In this document: positions 54,242 through 64,000 of the stretch, piece after piece | How the letters are laid out: the number at the start of each line of letters is the position of its first letter | Numbering within the stretch: position 1 is the stretch's first letter | Assembly: GCA_000499405.2 (NCBI GenBank) | Contig: HG738138.1 | Location: 20,561,753 to 20,625,752, forward strand | Source of the DNA: Onchocerca volvulus | Lineage: Eukaryota; Nematoda; Chromadorea; Rhabditida; Onchocercidae | Length of the DNA stretch: 64,000 nucleotides | Direction: 5' to 3' | The notes under the pieces: model-generated | The model's input: the letters and a program-made list of their open reading frames with translations, nothing else | Database searches by the model: none | What the model was told of the DNA's origin: nothing | Position numbers and translations under genes: made by a program

Positions 54242-54689
54242 ATAACATTGCAGTCTCAAATCTTTTTTTCTTTTTTTCGATTTGATATTGATTATTAAAT
54301 AAATTCCTTTCGCATAGAGCATTATACAGAGCTAAAGTTTTCTTCCATAAATTTTAATTTTTTGCATCTACTATTTGCGATTATCTTTTGTTTAAATTAG
54401 TTTTATTATTTTGTTTTCTTGTTTCCCCAAGTGAGGCTAACACATGTTGCACAATTTAAATAAGTTTTCATAATTAAATTTGCTTTGGCTCATAAAAGAT
54501 TTAAAAAAGTGATTTTGTAAATTTTAGATAATTTCTTCTATGGTTTATATTGATTTATAGTGAATAAAGAACTTTTCTCAAGTCTCTATCAAGTGTGAAC
54601 GAATGTAAATTTCAGTCACTATTGTTATCATCTAAACCACTTAGGTATAATTTCAGGAGATCAAGTAAACAAAAAATTATGCTTTTAGG

Positions 54690-54697
54690 TTATTCAG
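54690..54697 (+). promoter_or_regulatory. Probable trans-splice acceptor directly before the QTRT2 start
   Basis: TTATTCAG ends at the base before ATG 54698, leaving no 5' UTR of its own. This is the arrangement expected when a spliced leader supplies the 5' end. A second acceptor-like TTTTAG is a few bases upstream. Confidence 0.5.
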
Positions 54698-57628
54698 ATG
54701 GTTGAATTTATGGTACAACGAAGTACTGTAAATGGACGTATCGGAAAGATTTTTCGTTGGGGTAATGTTGCTGTAGAGCATGAAACACCATCCTGCATGA
54801 TGTATACACGTGCTGGACATATTCCACATTTGACATGGGATGTAGCAAATACATATCTAAAATATCGACAGCCACCTATTTATCAGCTGATTCTTCCTTC
54901 ATTGTAAGCTTTCCTGTTATTATTTTGCAAAAGTCTTTTCAGCTTCTTTATTGCAATAAAATAGATTTCATTTGATAATTTATTCTTTTTTCACATCCAT
55001 TAATAAAATTTAATCCTTGTTAATCGGACGCAGATCAGGTAATAAAATGAATACTTGTATAAAACTCAAGAGAATGAAATGTTTGGTTTTAATCTTTATG
55101 AAATCTTCGATTTTTATGAAACATGGAATTTTTGGGTTCTATGGTTTTCAAAATGCATTTTATTTAAGTTTCGATGCACTGCCTGTTATTGAAAAATTTG
55201 GTAAAGGAATTGCTCGATTTGCTTCTATGCCAGTTAGTATTTTCTTACATTTTCTGACCATATTTGTATTTTATCAACATTATGTCATAAATGGATAGAT
55301 CCATTCGTGCTATGCTGTATATTGTAACTGCACTGATTTTCTCCACTTCAGCTAAATAATCAGTAAAGTTTTATAGAGGTACCTATTTTCGAAAGATAAA
55401 ATATTGATTTAGCTATTCATTGACAATGCTGATTATAGTAAGAATTGTTACAGGAAGATGCACCAACGCATCTGACATTAACGGATCCTTTGATGGAACG
55501 AAGCATGAAATTCAATAATGGCGGAAACATTGCAATATGGACAAAAGGAGGACGACGAAATTTATGTTTCTTTTACTTATGTAATTAGAGGCAAGGTGAA
55601 ATCTGATATATCTCCTTGCTTCAAGTACAATTAAATTGATGATGCAACTCTAAATGTCTTCAGTTAAACATTCGTTGATTAAAAAAAAGAAAAATCGTCA
55701 GCTTTTTTTTTAGGTTGGTATTGAAACAGTCAAGAAATTACTAAAATTCTGTCACGTGTCGTCTTACGAAACGATGTTTGATTATGGAATTCCAGAGGGT
55801 TGCTCTAATAAACGGTTAGAAAAAGCGTTAGACCGGACTATCAAATTTTCGAGAGAATTATTGCGAAGCGATTCTTTTGAGGTTCATTTTCTTTTGCGAT
55901 TGGATGTTTTATCTGTGAAATAAATGAAAATTATTTTTTTAAAGAATTGATGCTGCATATGTGGAGTCATTTCGAATGCAAAATAATGTGTTGATTTTGC
56001 TCTTAATGACCATATTATAACTAGTAAAGCATTTTAATGCCAGACCTTCATTTAAGATAATAAGCATAAAGTTAAATTAGTTCAGATCCAGATATTATAA
56101 AAGAATATTGCATGTTAAATAATCATGTTATGCTATGCCTTCAAATCGAAGTGATTTTTTACGTTTTTTTTTTTTTTGTAAATATAGACCAAGGTCTTTG
56201 TAATTATGGTTGTGTCTGTAAAGATTTTGTTGGAAATTTCAGGATTCAGCAGCATTTATTGCATTATGTGGTGGACATAGTTCTTCTCATCATGAACGTT
56301 GTGCGTTTGCGATTGGTTCAATTCCAAAAGGATGTGGTTTTGTTTTGGATGTAATGCAGTTTGCGAAACGTCTTCGTGCGCTTCCAAAAAAATTGAAAGG
56401 AAAGAAAATGTCAGAAGCTACTGATACAACGATTCAACTAGAATCTTCTTATTGTGAATCATCTGGAAACACTGGTTCTTTGGACTTAGTTATTACAGAA
56501 AGTGAATTTGATAAAGACGTTATCAAGAATTTGCTAGCTGGCGTGTGGGTAAGTTACTTCTGCTCTATTATCTTAGAACTGCTGGATTTTAGAATAATGA
56601 AAAAGTGGTGTTTCCTTATCTTCATTTTTGTGGTTTGATGGATTTAAAATTGAAATATATATGGTTATTTCGTTTTAATTTCCCAAAACCCTGCAATCCC
56701 AGTTTCAACTTGTTTGTAGGACGTAGAGCAGCTCTCTTTATGCACTTATGAGATTATCGCTTTGAAATTTAATTGTGAGAAGAACTGTTAGTATTGGTTT
56801 TGATCAGATTTAAATATTTCAGCCTTACATATCGCCTTCTCACTTACGTTTAGTTAATGGAGCATTTTCACCCACAGAAGTTGTTGCTTTAACTCATCTT
56901 GGTGTAGATTTATTCGACTCATCTTATGCCATATTTCTTGCTGAACAAGGAAAAGCATTTGTTTGTGATGAAAATTTTCCACACGAGGCGACTTTTAGCA
57001 TATTCGATTTCACTGACACATTGTAAGCATGTTTGATAATGTAGACTTGTAATATAAACGAGTAATTTAAAAAATTTTTTTTTCATGATTTCCTTGTTCA
57101 TATAATATTCCGAATCAGTGTTAGCAACGAATAAACCATTCATATATTTCATTATCTGAAAATTGAAATTCCTGTCGTTTCGATTTGATTTTTGAAAATT
57201 TTTAATAGGAAGATTCTTTTGTTATAAGATGCCTTTTTTTCTCTTTTTTTTCTTGTAACAGTCACTACACGTTATGTTATATATTTTAAGTTATTTATTG
57301 TTTTTTTTGTTGCATATCTTTCAGGTATTCAGAAGATTTTAAGCCTCTTTGTAAGAGTTGTAGTTGTTATACTTGCACACATTATACAAGAAGTTACTTG
57401 CGACATTTAACAAATACGATGGAATTGCTCGGCCCAGTTCTTCTTGTAATGTTAGTTTGAATTTTTTTTAGAAAAATATTTCTCATAAACTTCTTCTTCG
57501 TTCGAAATTGAAGTTACTGTACGGTGCATTTCATAAGAATTATTTGTTTCAGACATAATATCCAAGAATATGAACGAATGTTCGCGCTGCTGAGAGAGAA
57601 TTTGTCTAGGAGTTCAAATGCTGGATAA
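54698..57628 (+). CDS. QTRT2: Queuine tRNA-ribosyltransferase accessory subunit 2
   Basis: Eight exons: 54698-54903, 55169-55232, 55454-55595, 55714-55881, 56243-56548, 56823-57022, 57325-57450 and 57553-57628, giving about 428 residues. QTRT2 pairs with QTRT1 to exchange guanine 34 for queuine in His, Asn, Asp and Tyr tRNAs, partly at the mitochondrial surface. Motifs: [89 protein letters not shown] and the zinc site [20 protein letters not shown]. The third exon is 142 bases: phase before and after demands a multiple of three, and the frame carrying TKGGR differs from the one carrying [13 protein letters not shown], so one extra base sits near 55550. Everything else is intact. AATAAA at 57678. 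Confidence 0.92.
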
Positions 57629-57831
57629 TGTCTGAGCTGATCTCCATATTATTTTTCCGATTTTAATTTTTGTGTGGAATAAAACATTTCTCAAAGACTA
57701 AGTCTCAGATCTTTGTCACTTGCTATCTCGAGTAGTCTCATTCTTTTACAGTGTGAATTCATGTTCCTATCTGTATCGCTTCTCTCCCTTCTCTGAGTTG
57801 TAGTTTATAAGATTCATAATGTGTTTGAATG

Positions 57832-57839
57832 TCTTACAG
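57832..57839 (+). promoter_or_regulatory. Probable trans-splice acceptor before COA8
   Basis: TCTTACAG ends five bases before ATG 57845 and about 160 bases after the QTRT2 poly(A) hexamer, the distance typical of SL2-type acceptors in nematode operons. Confidence 0.5.
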
Positions 57840-57844
57840 TTTTT

Positions 57845-58852
57845 ATGCACCAGAAAAAAATAGAAGAAAGTAGTTCGGGAAAGGAATCGATAAGAGATTT
57901 ACGTTTGGATAAGCGATTCGATTGGGTTGGGCCACCGGACGATATTTCGAAAATAAGGCCCGTAAGGTTCGCTTTAAACCATTTTTTGATTTGTAAAAGT
58001 TATTAAAAAAAGATCGCTAATTTATTTACTAAATAGCATACAAGCTGCTCGTGAAATCTGTATTCGCAGTCAGTTGGTTAATGCTGTGCAAGTATAATTT
58101 TTGAAATTCCAAGAATATATTTCGACATTGTCATTAGTTAGAAGTGCTGACTACAACAAATGGAAATGGGTAGCAAAGAAAATGCTTTTTTGAAGATTAA
58201 TTTTTCATATATTTAAGATTGCGTCGATTAATTAATGAGACAGAGCAGGAAAAAACATATCGTGAAGCACGCGAAGCACTGAATCAGTGGAGTTCACAAT
58301 TTTGGGCGCATCATAATATTTTGTTTGAAAAGAAAAAAGCAGAATTTGTTGAACAGGTTTAACTCTTGTACTGAAAATATTTCCTTTGCTATCATTCCCG
58401 AAATCTAGCTAGCTTTTTTGTATTTGTTGGCTGAAAAAGTTAAGAAGGGATTGTTTATTTCTTGCACATAAAAATTTGAATTAATTTTTTCAGAGGAAGA
58501 AAAGTCTTGGGAGACTAGAGCATTCAAGTGCTGTTGATATGTCTGAATTCTATAAAAAGTTTCTCGATGAGCAGTATAATAGTCTTACCAGTTACAATAG
58601 GTATATTTTTGAAGAGTTTTTTACAAGTTCAAATGTGATGTTTCTATAACCATCCAGTTGTTTTCCATTAGTCTACGAGATTGTTTTTTTGATATTTGGA
58701 AAAAAGAAATGGAAAGGATTCAATATTTGTAAATTATTGCCTGTTCTGTTTTTAGAGAATGGTATTATAGAAACATCAAGCTTTTTTGGCCAGCATTCAA
58801 AGTACAGGTTATCAGGTTTCGGCGAACATTATATAAATTCTTGCGTAAATGA
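57845..58852 (+). CDS. COA8: COA8 / APOPT1 family cytochrome c oxidase assembly factor
   Basis: Four exons join in phase to 154 residues: 57845-57966, 58218-58356, 58494-58600 and 58756-58852. COA8 protects and promotes assembly of cytochrome c oxidase in the mitochondrial matrix. The family signature FDWVGPPDDISKIRPV is followed by EALNQWSSQFWAHHNILFEK, the EFxxxR hinge, MSEFYKKFLDEQYNSLTSYN and REWYYRNIKLFWPAFK, all colinear with human COA8. I chose ATG 57845 because the TCTTACAG acceptor lies just upstream; a GTG in frame further 5' would be removed by trans-splicing. From this start there is no obvious mitochondrial presequence, unlike human COA8, so either an upstream exon was missed or targeting differs. 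Confidence 0.9.
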
Positions 58853-58959
58853 AACTTTTTCGAGCTTGGAAAACGGAAATTTCAGTAGTGACTTAAACCG
58901 TAAGCAGTGCTAAACTGGATAAAATGTTCAAACATTCAATTGGATTTTTTTCAAAGCGT

Positions 58960-60190
58960 TAAATGATTTATATACTAACTGCAGCTGGTTACGTTCCGCG
59001 TTGTCGTCCAGCTAGTCTATATAAATAAAAGTATCCGCTCACTTGCTTTTACCTGTCACAGGTATCGCAAGTGAAAAAAAAAAAAAACATATATTTGTAT
59101 AAAAACATGCACTCATTCGAATGCGACATTGTATCAAAATTTCAAAGCAATTGATGAAGAATTTTTGGAGATTTAAGATCTTGAACAAGGAACATTTACA
59201 TTTTTATCTTTGTTTGAAATTGTAAAATGGTTTTTTTTTTTTTTTTTATAAATAAAAATGTACATGTTCGTTTGTTCAGAATCTTAAATCTTCAAAAATT
59301 CTCACCGATTACTTTCAAATTTTGGCACAATGTTGCATTCGAATACACGCATGTTTTTATTTGCACGCGTTGCTGTGGCTCAGTCTGGTTAAATGGAAAA
59401 GAAAAAAAAGAAAAACACATGTTTCTGATCTTGAGGAAGAAATCTGATAGTTGTACTTTGGTTTGTAGTCTGATTGGATTGAAGATTGATTCTTGCTATT
59501 GTGATTCGATTAGATCAGCAATAAGTGTGAGAAAGGTTTTTTGTATTTTGTTTAGTAGAGGCGAATCCTGTTGAGAAAAGTTTTATTGATTGATGACAGA
59601 ATGATTCTTCGTAACAAATAATTATCAGAGAATATAAAGGCAAATTGATCACTAGGTTATTCTTTCTTTTGTCGCTGGTAGAGAAGAATACTGTTCAACA
59701 GAACTATCGGATTGTTGCTACTTTGTGTCGTTTTGAACTGTCGAACTGGAACCCCTGGAACTCCGAACAGTTGTCACTGCGTCAATCTTTGTCGTTTATT
59801 TGTGAATTGGAGCGTTTTGGCAGTAAACATGTTTATCTTTACGGAGAGGTTAAAAAGTAGGTATATATGCATGGAAACACGCGTCTATTTAAATTCAACG
59901 TTGTATCAAAATTTGAAATCAGTCGGTCAAGAACTTGTAACGTTGTATCAAAATAAACAGCATGCCACTTTGCAGTAAATAGGTGTGATCGATAAATTCA
60001 GTCTGCTCACTTTCTTTTGCCCGTTGCAGATATGACAGGTTTCAAAAAAGTAGGTATATTTATACAAAAACACGCGTCAAATCTATTTGAGTGCAACGTG
60101 GTATCAAAATTTGAAAGCAGTCGGTGAAGAACTTGCAACGTTTTGTGAAGAGCCACAAGGAGCAGTTACACTTTTATTTATATAGATAAT
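58960..60190. repeat. Cluster of Helitron-end repeats
   Basis: At 58980-59030 a 3'-type end (hairpin-like ACGTTCCGCGTT, then CCAGCTAG) abuts a 5'-type start (TCTATATAAATAAAAG). Further copies of the same cores follow, both orientations: about 59090-59200 (inverted), 59240-59400 (forward, with TTGCTGTGGCTCAGTCTGG), 59870-59960 and 60040-60185 (inverted, ending ACACTTTTATTTATATAGA). Shared core: TATCAAAATTTGAAAGCAG. No intact transposase is present. Confidence 0.8.
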
Positions 60191-60622
60191 AAACATTATA
60201 TCATGCATAATATTGTAATTACAATTTTCGAGGATTATCATTTGAAAGGGACATTATATAAATCTTGAGAAAAAAAATTGAGAAATATATTTATACATTC
60301 TGAATGTTTGAACTATTAAATTCACAGAAATTTGGAAGCTCAGAGGATTAGAAAGAATAGATTCGGTATCGAATTGCACTGGTATGCATTTGCTATGACT
60401 TCAAATAATATAATAAACATCAAGGGTTAACTGGTCGATATCGGATATAAATGGGAGATGGGTCAGCATTAAAAATTTTCTCGGAATTAGCTTGCGATAT
60501 GCAATCATATCGCTTCACATTGACCTCAGTAGTTAAATTTATATAATTTTTCATTCAACAAAGAACAGAAAAGATGCAATACATTATAAAATGTAATGAA
60601 TAAATAAAAAGGAAACTGTAAT

Positions 60623-63600
60623 TTATATGGATCCACGTTTCCGTTGTTCCGCTAATGAATAGCAGTAAAGTTCGCACTCACGTTTAGTTCTTGGTGAACG
60701 CCATAGATTGAAATCCAATTCAGCGCAGTATGGGAATATGTACGGTTCACACTGATCCGTATTCGAGAATCTGTTCACCTGGAAATTATTTAAAGATATC
60801 ACATGCAAAAGATGATTGATGTTATTCGTAGTTTGCTCTTCATGCTAAGCATAAAATTTTGTATTTTGGGTTTATTTAATAAAACATTTTATGATAACCC
60901 TCTTAAAATGATAGCATATGTTGAAATAATTGATATATAGAGTTGAATTGTAAGACTAGAAAAAATGTCTTCAAAGTCTTGAACCGATCAATATTTTTTT
61001 ATGGATATAAAAGGCAGTGCTGATCTAAGCAGTACTTGAATTTTTAAGTATCGCTTAGATCAGCACTTGGATTTTTAGACAGTTTTCATTACCAATACCT
61101 TAATGAATACCAGTTTTCATGATTCGAATACTTAATGGAAATTTAGAAAAGGATGAAGAGTTTCGTTTCTCAAGGTATATAGATTTGAGCTAGCATTTCC
61201 AACAGTTATAAAGACTTTACTCTTCGAAACCATCGATGAACTTTTTGTGCTGGATCGCGACCGTTTACAGTGACGTTTGGACATCCATTAACAATTAGAT
61301 CGTGCCATAGAATAAATGGCATTGGATCACATCCTCGAGCTGGTGAACCAATAGGACAAGCACATAACTAAAACACTTCTCAGTGATACTTTTGACTTAA
61401 CTTTAAACATGCTTAGATTTCCATATACGGCGAGGAACAGAATACTTCAATTATTGAAATTGGAAATTTAAGAATTGGAAGAATTATTGCCCTTTGAAAT
61501 GCAAAGAGTTGGTAATTACTCGTTGATTCTGCGCAAATGATTAATTTTACGATTGTTCATTTTTGTTCTTCTAAGATGGTAGACTTTTTAGATACGGATC
61601 TATAGACATACTACATACACTTTTTTCTCCTTTTTTGATTCTTGCATCGTATGAAAATGCATGACAATTGAAAATGGTGAATTAAATTGAATTTAAAATC
61701 TTACACAATTTCAATACTGAATGACATCATAACAATTTCAACAATTTTTTTTTTAATAAGAATTTTTTTTAATCATTGAAGGAAGAAGTTTCGCTGTGTG
61801 CAAGAAGAGGTTTTTATCAGCGTGTGAAACTAAATCAAGGAGAAGTTTTCTTTGCAGAAGAAAGTTTCGGTGTACAGTGGTAGTGGAAAACATTCAAAAT
61901 TAATCTATTTTCATTTGACAGAAAAGGTATGAAACTACGGAATTTATGGAATTCATGAAACATATTATGTCTGAATTCTAATGTTTTTGATAGGAGGCAT
62001 TCATACCTTCGAATTTCATAAAGAGTTTTGATTTGAAGTTCAATTAAACGATCTATAAGAAAGATTAAAAAGCTGGAACTACTGCTTTATCATGATTACA
62101 ATAATTTTATTTGATTCCTTTATCACTGTACATGAAATTTAATCTAAATTACCAAAGATTATGAAAAAATGAATCAGTTTAATATCGGTGAAGGAGTTTA
62201 AAATTTTCTTTATTTTTGGGTCATAACTTTCCATGTGATTTTTGGGAACACCATAAAAGTCGTCCAGCCCAGTTCACTGATTTTCGAATGTTCTCAACAC
62301 CTATCCGATCTATTTATATCATATTTCACATCTCATCACTATGCATTCAATACAAATTCTTTTTATTAAATAATAAAAAAATGAACTGATGCTATATGCA
62401 AGTTCATGACGACAAGAATTTGAACGAAAATTTGATACCGCCCTCGAATTTATATTGTCAAAAGTTCTGTTTTATAACTTTGTAAAAATTGCATCTGCTC
62501 TCCATGATGAAAAATGTTTAATTTTTTGTGATTTTTCGCAATCTTTGATAGTTTTGTAATGCGGAAATATTTGATATGAAACTAATTCTTAAAATCGTTT
62601 TTTATTTTATTTTCGAGGAATTTCTTTAATTCATTCTTATACTTATTATTGACAATTTGTCATTTGAATTGATTTGAATCATAGATTTAAATATTTATTT
62701 GTTAAGTTTATCTGTTCCCATGAAACGATCTATTATCATTCAGCTCCATCTCCAGAAATATAGTTGTACATTATATAGAAATAGAAACAGTGGCTCCCTA
62801 TCATTCAGCCTCATCATCCATATGAAGGTCACAATTGCAAGTATAATGTGAATAGCAAAATATTGCAAAGTCAGAGAATCTGGTTTCTGCTCTATTTGCT
62901 TTCCGAAAATCATGAATAGTGGTGCAAGCGCTGCCAATATTAATTAAGGCTTATTTGTAAACTTCAAGGTATGAGATTACAAATTAGTCATAATAAATTG
63001 TTTTGGTGTTGAACACAGAAGAATGAAAAATTCTTCAACTGATAAGATTGTTAACTCATAAGAAGCTGTAACACAAGTATTACACAAAAGATAACTAGTT
63101 TTAGTCTTTTTTTTTTTAGAAGTACCAGTGATCTCATAATTCTAAATCTCATTACAAAAATGAAATGAGTTATCGCAAAACTATATCATAAAAACAAAAA
63201 TTACAAATAATTTTCTTTTTTTCAAATTATGGAAGAACTAATCTTTTGCAGGACTCGACGGTGAAAGAATAAATGTTCTCGTAAGAGTTCATCAACAAAT
63301 ATTTATCGGTAAATGCGAAATGTTTGATGTCAACTATCTCCCAAAAGAAAAGTAATAGTGCATCGAAAATAATTGCACCAAAAAAGGAATGAAATTGGAT
63401 AAAATATTTGCGAAATTGCTTTTTCGCTCTGAGTTTTATCTTATAATTTATCTGCATTGTTTTGATTTAGTGACGTGATTTCGAAATACTGAAAATTTTT
63501 CTCTCTTTTTCATTATTGAATTTTGTTTGCTTTTTATTTGGTTTGTCTGGTTCGTAAAAAGCGAAATGCAATCAATTACTTGCTACTTGTCTCTTTAATA

Positions 63601-64000
63601 ATCTTTGAAAAAAATTATGGTATTTGCAAGTTACTTGTATTAATTCCAATTAATCAAAGTATGAGATTTTATGGAAATATCTCGGGAGAAGTAAATAATA
63701 GTAGTAAGAAATATTTTTAGAATTTCAGAAATGTGAAGAGATTTCTGAAATTCTGAAATGTAAAACAATAAAAGGGAAAAAAGAAGGCATTTGTAAAATA
63801 AATTACCCAAAAAAAAAACAATTGTTACTTCCGCCTTAGTAACAAAACTTTCATAAAAATACCTGACAACCGTTCCTTTCCGTAACTACGGCGCAATCCA
63901 GACCGGTACACAACATTGGTGGGCAATTGTCAACAATTAGTTTGCCTAGATCCGCAATTACTGCTTTCTGATTCCCTGAAGTGGATTTTCATGCTTTCTT
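60623..64000 (-). CDS. Cysteine-rich secreted protein, antistasin-like, 5' end outside the window
   Basis: Three minus-strand exons join in phase: about 63979-63863, 61367-61221 and 60778-60623 (TAA). The first two give DNCPPMLCTGLDCAVVTERN, GCQLCACPIGSPARGCDP, with the dense Cys pattern and GCxxCxCP turn of antistasin-type inhibitor modules. The last exon encodes DQCEPYIFPYCAELDFNLWR then KRECELYCYS; its ECELYC ending resembles the final Cys-x3-Cys of Kunitz modules, but the six-cysteine pattern is incomplete. Such multi-module proteins are secreted protease inhibitors or cuticle/matrix proteins in nematodes. The intron 61368-63862 is long and holds no clear gene. The identity as protease inhibitor is inference from Cys spacing. 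Confidence 0.6.
61017..61066. repeat. Short perfect-stem hairpin in an intron
   Basis: GTGCTGATCTAAGC at 61017-61030 is exactly inverted at 61053-61066. The inner bases extend the stem to about 21 pairs with one mismatch and one G-U, leaving an 8-base loop (GAATTTTT). It lies in the intron of the cysteine-rich gene, between exons 60778 and 61221. Confidence 0.85.

Noticed and set aside
62740..62937. Minus-strand frame with a transmembrane-like segment (IHIILAIVTFIWMM)
   Set aside because: It lies in the long intron of the cysteine-rich gene, lacks matching splice partners, and AT-rich DNA often yields hydrophobic frames. Left as possible but unsupported.

Overview
The window looks like nuclear DNA of a parasitic nematode, most likely a filarial or other spirurid worm. 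The evidence is an AT-rich sequence, short coding exons with nematode-type TTTCAG-like acceptors, possible trans-splice acceptors directly before start codons, and proteins that resemble Caenorhabditis or filarial families. All genes are spliced, so continuous open frames show only single exons. I assembled the models below by hand from splice sites, reading phase and remembered family alignments; no search was run.

Layout. At 0-2 kb are the last exon of an unrecognised minus-strand gene and the 3' part of a plus-strand DM-domain (doublesex/MAB-3) gene. From 4.5 to 11.1 kb two decayed SLC22-like transporter genes stand head to head. At 13.1-16.0 kb is palmitoyl-protein thioesterase (ppt-1), whose last exon has a partial tandem copy. 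At 17.2-18.7 kb is a small single-pass membrane protein of unknown function. A foldback repeat lies at 19.6-20.6 kb. Mitochondrial HSP70 (hsp-6 type, 14 exons) occupies 21.2-25.7 kb. The MoeA/gephyrin E-domain gene (moc-1 type, 10 exons, minus strand) spans 27.9-34.3 kb, and its seventh intron holds a decayed Helitron. A second Helitron fragment lies upstream of it at 35.2-36.6 kb. The stretch from 36.6 to 42.5 kb is repeat-rich, with a 0.75-kb duplication. The GH27 alpha-galactosidase/N-acetylgalactosaminidase gene (gana-1 type, 9 exons) is at 42.6-47.7 kb. An unrecognised multi-exon candidate gene is at 49.3-51.0 kb. A tight same-strand cluster MEA1 - QTRT2 - COA8 fills 52.6-58.9 kb. Clustered Helitron-end repeats follow at 59-60.2 kb. 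The 3' part of a cysteine-rich, antistasin-like secreted protein gene on the minus strand runs off the right edge.

The conserved genes are housekeeping functions: lysosomal depalmitoylation and galactose removal, mitochondrial protein import and folding, cytochrome oxidase assembly, molybdenum cofactor synthesis, and queuosine tRNA modification. The only grouping that suggests co-expression is MEA1-QTRT2-COA8, whose spacing (about 460 and 220 bases) and acceptor placement fit a nematode operon. I found no convincing novel multi-gene system. The most interesting signals are the mobile-element scars, the non-canonical introns in hsp-6, a possible frameshift in QTRT2, and several strong hairpins.
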